Positions 46,001 through 55,000 of a DNA stretch of 64,000 bases are shown here, in pieces; position 1 is the first letter of the stretch, and every line of letters starts with the position of its first letter. A program made the position numbers and the translations under genes. The stretch spans positions 8,067,669 to 8,131,668 of the forward strand of contig OZ005701.1 in assembly GCA_963930775.1 (NCBI GenBank). The letters run 5' to 3'. Origin of the DNA: Cliona cf. orientalis (Eukaryota; Porifera; Demospongiae; Clionaida; Clionaidae). The notes beneath the pieces are model-generated. The model made no database searches. It was not told the origin of the DNA and worked only from the letters and a program-made list of their open reading frames with translations.

Positions 46001-49000
46001 CATGTGACAATATTTGTTATACTATAGGCCACTACAAATTGAATAGTTGTTTCCCGTCCTGGCTGTCGATTCAATAGCATGCGGACTGGCAGTTAATTTT
46101 TATTATTCATTAATATTCATTATTACCGGATGTGGTATAAACCACAAATGGCTGCTGGGTACATGACTCGAGAGCTAATCCCGCCATCTTTAGCTGATAT
46201 GGCAAGCACAATCTTGGAACTATGAATGAAGTTACTCACAAGTATAGCGATCATCAAGCAGAGCGAGAACTGCAGTGAGCAAGTACTGAATGAGCCATGC
46301 ATGACGTCACAAATTCAGCTCGCAACTCGAGTGCACATGAAATAGACCGTAAGTAATATTGAAAATTACAATTACAATAATAGAAAAAGTTGGCGGTAGC
46401 TCAAAAGGCATGTGGGTGGTAGACGGGAAGCTATGATCCAAATATTCTTTGTAGTGGTTTTATAGCTTGAATAAGCTGTCAACTGAATTTATAGTTTATT
46501 AATAACTACCGAGCGATCATTTTTAATGATTTTGGTGTTCGGACAGTTTGAGTGAGTACAGTATGTATGATGCACATGTATACACACACAATGTCGGCGG
46601 GGGGGGGGGGGGGGGGGGGGGGGGGGGTGAGGGGCATGGTCAAGTGCACCCCAAAAGATTTCCACACAGAGGCTACCCTATGATCATTTACACTCATTCA
46701 ATTCATTTACCTACTTATATGGTTACATACATACATGTACATGTACATTGTCATAGGTTTCTTGCTATGGGAGGTCATGCCACTAACGCACACTGATCGA
46801 GGTACCTATCCACCCCCTCCCCCCGGACAAGGCCTATTTAGTCGAGTCTCAATTTTTGTCATTATCTTTGTTAAGTTCCTATAATACTGTTTCCAGTATA
46901 ACTTCAAACAACATGGGGGTAACTAGGTACATAATTTGTACAGTGCAAAATTATATATCGCGCCAACTTACAGAAAACACTCTTGCAACAGAAGTAGGAG
47001 TGAGCTGTTCCAGAGCGATTTCTACAGTCTGGGCTCCCTCGCGGGAAATACGCACAGTATCCTGGATAGCAAATCTAGAAGCCATCGTTACACGTGGTCA
47101 AGAGACTCTATAGATCTAGCTCCCGTAGGTTTTGGCGGGACCCTGGCGACCTTCCGGACCTGTATGTCGGGTGAACATTATTAAGAATTTGGCGGCAATC
47201 GTTGAATAGTTTAGAAATGGCTACGATTGCTGCACTTCCCGGTGTCCATGCATTGATCAGAAAGTTGGTCGTCGAAGAAAGGAGGAGCCATAAGTACGTA
47301 AGCTCAGAACTAAAAAGACGCTATCCTACGATGCAACGTGGTCTAGGTGAAAGGAGTGTAAGAAGATTCTGCAATGAGTATGACATCCACACTACATCTC
47401 GTGTAACAGATCAGGCATTAGATGTTATTGTAAGAAGTTGTGTAGGAAAGGTGAGACAATTAAACTGTTATAATTTAACTGAGCACTGTCTCATGGTTCT
47501 CGGGGCAGTCTATGATACGAGCTAGTCGCTCGAGCCAGCCCTAAAAGTTCCCGGGCCGCCAGACTAGGCCAATCACTGATCAGTGAGAAGTAGCTAAGAG
47601 CGCAGCATGGCACTGCTTCTCAAATATCCCCCCCCCCCCCTCCACAGTATCAATATCATAATAATCATAAAAATTAATGGCTTTGAATTGCCTGCACTGT
47701 ACGCATTACTACCCCATAGCCCACTTGCAGCTATACTGATACCCTGGAGCAGGAATGTATATTAGTATTATTATATAAACCTCAGTAATTTATTTTTTGT
47801 ACAGGTTGGACCCTCTTATGGCCGTAGGATGATGACTGGGCTACTAGCGTCAGAAGGAATAAGAGTGTGTCAGTTACGTGTTGGTCAGTCACTACAGAGA
47901 GTCAACCCTGGTCATCACCAGCGTCGTGTGACACGGACTCATAGACTTACTAACCCTGTGTCATATAGTGCCGACTATTTTGGAGAAAAAATCCATATAG
48001 ATCAAAATGAAAAACTTGTTATGTTCGGTGTGACGCATGTATGTGCTATTGATGGGTACAGCGGAAAAATTGTCGCATTTACTACCATGCCTATAAAGAA
48101 CAATATCATCATTTATGAACATCTGTATATGTAAGTTCAGCTCTAAGATTATACACATGCACTAATTATAAGATCAATGGCAAGTTTTTAATTTGGCGAT
48201 CCATAGTTAGCTAATAATTATACAGAATGTGTGCCCGGCTATATTGTAGGACAATCTGTCAACTGGCTTCAATGAGTGTCGTAACTATAGGCGACCTATT
48301 CCTGTATAACTATCATGATAATAATATACTACAAATTCAGCAAATATTATTTTCCTGCATGAATGTATATTATTATGACGTAGGAAAGCAGTGCAAGACC
48401 ATGGGCTATGGACCCAACTAAGAGTTGATAAGGGTAGAGAATGGTACTTGATGCTATTTGTCCAGGAAAAGTTGTCTCAGTACCGAACAGATACCTCAAA
48501 GCCTGCATTCCTACAAACTGCATCTAAACAGGTAATGATTATAATTTTAGTTATGCATTCTGTGATGTTTTATCATCAAACTTTTTTAATTTCTATATAG
48601 AATCACATGATTGAAAGATTATGGGTAGAGGTCAACAATCGTGTGAATTATCCCATAAAGCAAGTGCTCATCGAAATGGAGAATAATAGCAATATTAACA
48701 TGGGTGACAGCCTCTGCAAATTTTGTGTCTCGTGGTTCAGCATTCAGGTAGCCATGGTTGGAGTAAATCTCTTTATTCAGTCCTGGAATAGCCATCCCAT
48801 TCCAGGTAGTTTAATAATAATATTTTCATAGTCGTGTCTATAATATTATACATGTCATTAATTTACAAATACACTATTAGTTTAACACAGTAATTATAAG
48901 GGGTTGTTCCCTCTGAAAATTTGTCATAGAAATGCTTTATGACACACTAAGTACAGTTACTGTATTAACAATAATTATTCATAATTCACAGGAAGACGAC

Positions 49001-51142
49001 GGGGAGGAATGGGGAGTCATATACCAAATGAAATCATGCATAGAGCTAACAGGATCTCTAGACTAGACTTAAGATACCTACCCACTCCTTCTCAAGCTGT
49101 GAGTATGTACCATCAAGAAGGTGGAAGGTTATCTGAAGAATCTGGATTTGGTGACGACCCACTCCATGGTGATGCTGTAAAGTGTTCCATTAGATCTCGG
49201 GCTCTCCATGATAGACACTCATCATTTGATAATATCTTTCATGAACTAATTAACTCAAATCCTGTCCCATTCAAGAATGCTCTTTTATTCTATATAGACA
49301 CTACATTTCGCTTGTCTAGATCATAGCTATATAGAACTATATAATAATAATATATTATTATTACTGTGTACCATTATAGTAATTAAATTTTTGTGGTGGA
49401 GTACTGTGCAATAATTACTGAAAGTATATCTATTGCAATAATAATAATATTACATATAGCTATACTGTACATTATGAGATCTTATGCAGTGATCACATGC
49501 AAGTCATGTGACAGTATTCCCAGGACCTTAAAGTGATTTAGTGATCCTTTAGGTAAAATATTGAAAATTGAATTTTATATTCAATTTTCAGTATTTTTAA
49601 TAAGTTACTAAAATTTAGTAGTATACTTGAAACAAAAGATTCATATCCATTTCTTGAAAACATTATTATTGTATACAGCAGGTTTGTAAAGAAAGTTTGA
49701 AAATTGAACTTAATAATCAATATTCAATTTTCATATTTTATTGATAATTGTTGAAGAAGATTTAAGTGAATGCCATTCATCATTTTGACAAATAGAAAAT
49801 CAATTGGTCCAAACATACATGCCCCGAAAGAAAATTTGAAAATTGAACTTATTAATCAATATTTAATTTTTGCACTTATTAATTGTTAAAGAAGACTTAA
49901 ATGAATGTCATTCATCATTTTGACAAATAGAAAATCAATTGGCCCAAACATACATGCACCGAGGTTCCTATCATTCGACTTGAGAGCAATATTTCACTTC
50001 GGTTTGTGCTGCATTGAATGTAATAAAGGTCGCCATGCAAGTTAAATGTAATTATTGTTGAGAGAGGATTGCACTCTAATGAAAATGATCAATGGAACCT
50101 GTTCTGGGTTATAGAATAATGGAATATGAAATGATTGAAATTCAAAGCAAAAATTGAACAGAGAATCAAGTGAAAAATCAAAATTAATTGAAGATCACAT
50201 TGTGAAAATCAAATCAAAAATCGAATGGAAAATCAAATTGAAAATCAAATCGAAAATCGAATTGAAAATCAAACTGAAAATCAAATTGAAAATTGAATGA
50301 AAAGTCAAAATTTAAACTACAATCAAACTGAAAACTTTATTTCACAGTTGATATTGCCCGATCACATTGTATTTCATCAAATTCATGATTTTTGACACAA
50401 AATAAGCTCCATAGGTGATGCCTCACTTTCAATGGTTTTTCCCAAAGGTATATTAATAATTAAATCAATGTCAACATTACACATTGTATTGTGGTGGTAA
50501 ATCATAGTAAATAGCTACTATGTCAGCTTTTTTTGTCTATGATAATATTTTCTGATGCTTGACAAATATACGTCAGTGGTGTACATGCATAGCTAAGGCT
50601 AATACTAGCATGACACCATACAAATAACTAGTAAGGTAAATAATAATTATTATATCAATAACATGATAAGTTAGGTTATAACAACTGTTTGAATGTGTAA
50701 AATGACATAGCAGTTTGAGTGTTAGTCTAGCCATTAGTATAACATTATAGCATTCATGTGATGCAGCAGTATTATTGCTTCAATTATAATTATGTATCCA
50801 GGTTATATCAAATTAAGGGACCTGAATGTCATTATGTGGAATTTCAAAGATGAAAGTGGAAAAGTACAGCAATTAACTCTAATTAAGAAAATTGCCCACA
50901 AGTGGCGCACCATTGGAATGCTCCTTGGTCTGACCTACTTTAAGCTACGCTGCCTTGATGATAAGTATTCTCATGGGTTTATATCAAGGCAGAAAGAATG
51001 CTGCCGAGAGGTTTTAAAACTTTGGTTAGATAATCCTCCTCTGAAATACCCTACCACATGGCAAGGACTGATTAAACTTTTGGAGGACAGCCAGTTAGAG
51101 GAGGTAGCGACTGAACTAACAAATATTTTGACAAAGCTATAG
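34072..51142 (+). CDS. Death gene B: Death / Cys-rich / FN3 x6 / CARD-like / FN3 / linkers / Death
   Basis: Exons: 34072-34420, 35153-35991, 36055-36355, 36570-36881, 37436-37663, 37717-38025, 38711-39046, 39174-39416, 39536-39919, 40203-40496, 40807-40872, 41306-41428, 41524-41643, 41750-41887, 42906-43018 continued at 50420-50447, 50802-51142. Without the transposon they sum to exactly 1508 codons. Exon 1 is a Death domain (LADCFSEWEVIFGSLLSEVD, WRDRKGREATYKILVDALL). Exon 2 has CPCGKCSLETYLQHGCP, then MSFFNHEILTRIIDVLGD and HLHRIDRGSIILVFSVPDS. One FN3 domain per exon follows, then a CARD-like helical exon (ATELDKAGLITEDQRKSLE), FN3-7, Ser/Pro-rich linkers and a C-terminal Death domain (IAHKWRTIGMLLGLTYFKL). 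No signal peptide or membrane segment is seen, so it is probably a cytoplasmic signalling protein. Damage: TGA at 37567-37569 in FN3-3 and a transposon in the last linker exon. Confidence 0.8.
34591..34748. repeat. TA-flanked MITE with CCGTAAATCGCGAATATTTC ends
   Basis: Inverted ends pair perfectly over about 20 bases, TA at both borders, 158 bp, in intron 1 of gene B. Confidence 0.75.
34780..35060. repeat. Dispersed repeat, also at 42180-42530 and 53750-54240 (inverted)
   Basis: Shared blocks: GACCTTTACC, CGCATGAGCAGAAAGCACA, GTCGATAGGCGTGG, CTCAGATGCCTAGATC and a terminal region of GCGCATGCGC type. The third copy is reversed and interrupted. No coding content or RNA polymerase III boxes that I can defend. 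Confidence 0.55.
36930..37400. repeat. Old pogo-like repeat in gene B intron
   Basis: GTGGAATGCCTCTATATACC near 36931 pairs loosely with TTGAGGGGTGTCTATTAAGC near 37362. Repeated GTGTCCGCTAT-type blocks lie between. Degenerate, so boundaries are approximate. Confidence 0.4.
38058..38550. repeat. MITE, ends ACTTGCCTAGTGGC / GCTACTAGGCAAGT
   Basis: The ends pair at 13 of 14 positions. It contains a short open frame, ATG at 38159 reading MESESRPRPTLDLDTDNFQS and ending at CAG/GTTAGT, that looks like a captured first exon. Relative of 52499-53054 (which has a degraded version of the frame) and of 3699-3959. Confidence 0.65.
42659..42852. repeat. MITE, TA-flanked CCGTATAGCC family
   Basis: Ends CCGTATAGCCGG and CCGGCTATACGG with TA borders; the interior (GGCGGTTGAGTCCAAAATC) is homologous to 10022-10221. 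Confidence 0.75.
43013..43018. repeat. Left target-site duplication GGTGAT
   Basis: GGTGAT directly before the left transposon end; identical GGTGAT at 50414-50419. Removing the element and one copy restores an open exon reading EQSTGDASLSMVFPKG with a normal donor. Confidence 0.9.
43019..43385 (+). repeat. Left terminal inverted repeat of the 7.4-kb transposon
   Basis: Matches the right arm from the tip through the AT-rich block and TTCTATAACCCAGA to TGCATGTATGTTTGGGCCAA (ending about 43385). The AT-rich block differs in number of TTCAATTTGATTTTC-like units. Confidence 0.8.
43875..43918. repeat. Perfect 44-bp palindrome
   Basis: Two 21-base arms (ATAGTCTCGTGCCCAGACCC...) around a central GT. 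It is inside the transposon, left of the RING gene. It can form a cruciform or, if transcribed, a hairpin. Confidence 0.9.
44265..47085 (-). CDS. Transposon-encoded RING-type zinc-finger protein
   Basis: Exons 47085-46972, 45850-45391 and 44815-44265 sum to exactly 375 codons. Exon 1 starts MASRFAIQDTVRISREGAQT. The middle part is hydrophilic and includes SPPISSARVLPTASEPSTSG and a basic PLVKRKR stretch that may be a nuclear signal. The C-terminal third has a RING-like cysteine series: FRCSICQATP, AKCCKYILGCQQCVDTW and RTCPRCRSDR, then LNGLDDFLTAI. This is consistent with a ubiquitin-ligase-type or DNA-associated accessory protein of the element. It starts 131 bp from the transposase ATG on the other strand, so the two genes share a promoter. 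Intron 2 holds the repeat-like region 44900-45310 and intron 1 holds a MITE. Confidence 0.75.
46027..46460. repeat. Old TTA-type MITE inside the transposon
   Basis: The left end GGCCACTACAAATTGAATAG and TTTCCCGTCCTGGC match 53136-53572. The right end GACGGGAAGCTATGATCC ... TTTGTAGTGG is degenerate. A nested insertion in the transposon intron, so either the transposon family has carried it for long or it inserted there later. Confidence 0.6.
46597..46627. repeat. Homopolymer G run (about 30)
   Basis: An unbroken G tract starting near 46597. Other G tracts lie at 21187-21202 and 61889-61912. Frames across them give meaningless polyGly or polyPro. Confidence 0.95.
47086..47216. promoter_or_regulatory. 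Shared promoter region of the two transposon genes
   Basis: 131 bp separate divergent ATGs. Contains GTTTTGGCGGGACC and ATTTGGCGGCAATC, E2F-like TTTGGCGG motifs pointing the same way. Function inferred from position only. Confidence 0.5.
47217..49326 (+). CDS. DDE integrase-core transposase (5 exons)
   Basis: Exons 47217-47450, 47805-48130, 48384-48531, 48601-48805 and 48992-49326 sum to 416 codons (415 aa). The N-terminus has a helix-turn-helix-like part (RRSHKYVSSELKRRYPTMQR, RSVRRFCNEYDI). The core: EKIHIDQNEKLVMFG (first Asp), HVCAIDGYSGKIVAF, RVDKGREWYLMLFVQEKL (second Asp) and NHMIERLWVEVN (Glu), with 38 residues between second Asp and Glu. It then has FIQSWNSHPIP and GGMGSHIPNEI typical of integrase-like proteins in fish, cnidarians and sponges. 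All catalytic residues are present and all exons open, so it may be active. The ATG at 47217 is the first in frame. Confidence 0.85.
49685..49960. repeat. 137-bp tandem duplication in the right arm of the transposon
   Basis: GAAAGTTTGAAAATTGAACT at about 49690 recurs as GAAAATTTGAAAATTGAACT at about 49827, followed in both by CATTCATCATTTTGACAAAT and CCAAACATACATGC. The duplication overlaps the inner edge of the right inverted repeat. Confidence 0.75.
49929..50413 (-). repeat. Right terminal inverted repeat of the 7.4-kb transposon
   Basis: Reverse complement of the left arm; contains AATCAAATTGAAAATCAAAT-type units at 50210-50300 in higher number than on the left. Ends at GCTCCATA (50413). 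Confidence 0.8.
50414..50419. repeat. Right target-site duplication GGTGAT
   Basis: Identical to 43013-43018. Confidence 0.9.
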
Positions 51143-51862
51143 ATCCATGAGTGATAATTATTTTAGTCTGCGGATACTTCTACATGATCGTGCTAAGTGT
51201 TAATCAGTGATGGAAATAATAATAATGTTTCAAAATTAATGGAAATGCACATGCGTGATTTCCCCTTGTGGGGCCACCCAGACCATTAACCACAATAATA
51301 ATATTATATACATGTTTTGCTGCAGGCCTATGTGAATGACGCAGTAGATCTACCTCCACCACCATCAGGAATGGCCAAATGCGGCCCCGGGGGCCGTTTG
51401 TGGCCGCTGACCTATTTTTTATGGCCCCTGACAGTAGTTGTACTATGCATGAAATAATTTGTGTACTCTAGCTACTCCTACCTGAAATGGATGTTGCCTG
51501 CACATCATGATCCATGATCATACTCTGCTTAGTAGCTATATACTGTGTATGAAATGGAGCTTCAATGATTAATTATTGCTGAAATGATGCCGGACCCGAT
51601 GTTCCTTCGAAACAGCTGGCCTTATGGTTTGATTCAAGTGTATAGCTACCTCAAGCTTGAAATACAATCAGTGATTAATATCTTTTAATCTCATTAATGA
51701 AGTTACAGTCAGCGCTAGCTAGGTGGATCACAGCACACATTGCTAGCTAGCTATCATACTATATTAATATTATATTTGGTGATGAACTGAAATGGCCCCG
51801 ACGTGTGTTTTAATATTGAGATGTTGGCCCATGACCTTCGGCACCTTGGCCACCCCTGACCA
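51143..51862. repeat. Intergenic region with hAT-like MITE (51366-51858)
   Basis: CAGGAATGGCCAAATGCGGC on the left and, reversed, CAGGGGTGGCCAAGGTGCC on the right, a pattern common in hAT derivatives. No clear 8-bp duplication. No gene between the stop of gene B and here. Confidence 0.55.
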
Positions 51863-51980
51863 TGCTGCAGGGATTTGTAACATTGTGTGCAGCTGACGCC
51901 CTTGTCGCATTAAAGCAGCGCACAAATCATAATCGGTAGCTTTTTCATTATCGGACAAACAACAACTCGATCGCGTTCTA
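51863..51980 (-). pseudogene. TM-5: relic of TM exon 1
   Basis: AGGGATTTGTAACATTGTGT and GCAGCGCACAAATCA match the signal-peptide half of exon 1 of TM-2 to TM-4, with deletions. It occupies the expected place upstream of Death gene C, so the pair once existed here too. Confidence 0.7.
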
Positions 51981-52098
51981 CCGCATACGCAATCGGTGGG
52001 TGAGGGGTACGCATGCGCAAATCGCAAACTTACGGAATCGAGTGAGGAAAACCCTGTAATAATATTCAGTACGGTGATACACACCCACTTTTAATACT
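51981..52098. promoter_or_regulatory. Family promoter upstream of Death C
   Basis: ACGCAATCGGTGGG and GTACGCATGCGCAAATC followed by GAGGAAAACCCTGTAATAAT and TTTTAATACTATGG, the same order as in the other pairs. Confidence 0.5.
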
Positions 52099-55000
52099 AT
52101 GGCGCAGATATCTTCCGAAGAAGTTGCTAATGGAGTCGGCCTCGCTGTTAATGAGCTCTCAAAACCTTGCGACAACAACATTATTACTTCTCTGGCCGAT
52201 TGTTTCAGCCAGTGGAGAGTGATTTTCGGTTCTCTACTCAGTGAGCTCGATCTCGGTGATGTTGACAGAGATAAGCCTACAGAAGAGGAGAAAAGGATAA
52301 CTGCTCTACGCACATGGAAGGCCAGGAACGGCTCTGAAGCTACTTATAAGATTCTCGTGGATGCTTTATTGAACAGAGGTGAAAGATCAGATGCTGAGAA
52401 TCTCTGCAAGATTCTAGCAGACCATTCAATGAGCGACAAAAATGGTACTCAGAAGTGAATTCTGAATTGAATCAGTATAATAACATGAACCCTTGACCAT
52501 CTCCCCAGTAGCTGCATAGTGTAATGGTGCATGTGGTAAAAGGTCGTCAATAGAATGCGTACACATCGATCGATGCTCGCCCCAGAAATCATGGAGATGG
52601 CGTCTAAGATCGACTCTCAGCCTTGATAGCGACAAGTTTCGATGCTTCAATCACAGAGACGAACTCGACAGCACAGTATTCCTTCCGAACTTCAGGTTGG
52701 TCACGCTGCTGTAGTCGCGCGCGGGCCAGCCCCTTGTGACAATGATGCATGCTATATATAGCGCAAGGCTAGCTTTATTTATCCACGGCATTACGTAAGC
52801 CAAGAAAACACGTGAAGTTCAACCAACAGTACTTCTCAGAGAAAGTAGCGCTCAGCTTGTAATCTATTCGCTGGATACACGCGTAAGATACTCTACATAT
52901 TTACTGATTTTCAAGTCCCAGAAAGGCTCCAGCGAGGCCCTGGATTTTTTCATAATTACCTCATAGGTTGCATCATAATTTCATCATAATTTCATCATAG
53001 ATTACACCACAATTACCTCATAACCACAGAAAAGTAAATTGCTACTGGGAAGATAATATTATAGTGGTACTGGGAGCAGCATAATTACCCTGCGCACGCA
53101 TGCGCACAAAGGAGTAAAGCAATCGTTTTTGTTTAGGCCACTCCAAATGGGAATATAGTTTCCCGTCCTGGCTTCCTGCATTTTACATGCGGGCGGGCGC
53201 CCATTACCATTAACCATTATTATGAATATCATTATGAGCACAATGAATATAATTAAAATTCTTGATCCCACAACTGTGCACGTGCGTACAAGGAGAGCAT
53301 GCTAACCTTAGCCTAGCCAGCGCTACTGCCAGCTAGCTAGCGCGCGTACATACGCGCGCTGATAGCAGCACCTTGACAAGAAGGGGCATTATTATCATGA
53401 AAGCAAGGTAAGTACACACATCACCATTAGTTACTAGCTTCAAATTCATGAAGCAGTACTGCTCCTAGCTAGCTACAACCATAAATAATGGACATATTAT
53501 GGTCAAATGAAGCGGTAGCATCAGAGAGAGGCGGGCGGTGGACGGGAAACTACGTTCTCATTTGGAGTGGCCTTACGCTGTGTCTACAGTGCCGGTACCG
53601 GCACCGCAATTTAAGCGTTATAGTGCCGGTAAGTCCATATAAAATACTGTACTCTTACGTATACTAGCCCTAGTCCCCGCCCCCTTCTGCATATGGCAAT
53701 ATAAATTTGTACATAAATTTGCCGGCACTCTAGACACTGCGTTTTGTTTATCTTATCTGTCGTCTGTCGTCAACACGAAAATTACCAGATCTAGAGATCT
53801 AGGCATCTGAGTGACTCATAAGCACAAAGAATCCATCACAATCGTCGTAAAACTGGCTCAATTATGCCTCGACTTGTTTGCATATAACTGCCATAGCTAC
53901 ATGATAATGTACCTAGCAAAATTCAAATCAGACGGTGGTTTGTAACTAATTATAGTAGCTATAACAGCTGCTGTCTGGGTTGCATTAGTGCTATGGACTG
54001 ATAATGTATGTGGATTTTACTATTTTTAGCCTATAGATTTGAATTTTGCCAGGTGCCAGTTACATGCCCTCTCCCCCTCTGGGGTCTATAAGCCCTTGTG
54101 AAGCCCATAAACACTGCGTTTTTCTGACCATGCTTATCGAGCCTACACGGGTCACATCAGGCTATGTGCTTTCTGCTCATATGCACAACTATGTAGGTAA
54201 AGGTCATTAACAGGCGCTAGATCTGCAGATGCAGCGCACAAGATATTTACTCTATAGAGCTCTAGTTGTTCTTTAATTAACCAGTACTGCTGGACTTCAT
54301 TAATTTTAATAATTTTTACAACTGGGGGTGGGGCAGATGTTCATTAAATAACTTGTGCGTGATTGTTTCGCCAGCCAATGTTATGAATAATTTCAACTAT
54401 CATAATAATTATGTCCACTAAAAATGATATGAAAAACCATTAATTTATTATCTTTAGGACAAATTCCAGAAACCACCACGAATAATTGTGAATCTGACAA
54501 TATCATAAGATTTGAGTGCCCCTGTGGTAAATGCTCATTAGAAACTTACCTTCAAAAAGGTTGCCCTAAATCGTGTATCCCTTACCTTGGAATGACCACT
54601 CTTAGTAAGGAAGATCAAATAAACTTGAATTTTATACTGAAAAAAGATACCAAAAGAATCATTAAGAGTTTTGCCAATCTATCAAATGGAACTTGTAAGT
54701 CTCTAAAACTGCAAGGAGTAACAGTTGATGATTTAGTCAGAGTGGCTGTCAATTCCGATTCCTCGTTACATGATCAATTAATAGGATCAACATCAGTTGA
54801 TCAAGTGTTCACACATCTTGCTCCAGAAATGTCATTCTTCAATCATGAAATTTTGGAAGATATAATTAATGAACTAGGTGATCGAAACGACAAAGATCGC
54901 TTAGCTAATTATTCTGAAGAGTTTAGGGAATTCTGTAAGCGGAAAGTTTTTGAAGTTGAACCAGGCCATTGTCCTTGTGGGGAATACCTAAAACAAAGAA

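Larger units (their letters stand above)
43019..50413. mobile_element. 7.4-kb DNA transposon carrying integrase-like transposase and RING-type gene
   Basis: Ends TATGGAGCTTATTTTGTGTC and its reverse complement at 50394-50413, in long inverted repeats: left about 43019-43385, right about 49929-50413, both packed with AATTGA/TCAATT units. A perfect 6-bp GGTGAT duplication flanks it. Two divergent spliced genes (47085 leftwards and 47217 rightwards) are open over all exons. An integrase-type DDE enzyme, 6-bp duplication and TA(T/C) ends fit my recollection of the IS3EU group; I am not certain. Ginger (4-bp) and Kolobok (TTAA) fit less well. No polymerase or capsid-type gene is seen. The insertion looks young. 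Confidence 0.85.

Noticed and set aside
46506-46796. PolyGly/polyPro frames across a G run
   Set aside because: Produced by a homopolymer tract in a transposon intron; no further protein features.
43019-50413. Reading the 7.4-kb element as a Polinton-type element because of its 6-bp TSD
   Set aside because: It lacks any visible polymerase, protease, ATPase or capsid-like gene and is much shorter; only an integrase-type enzyme and a RING-type protein are present.
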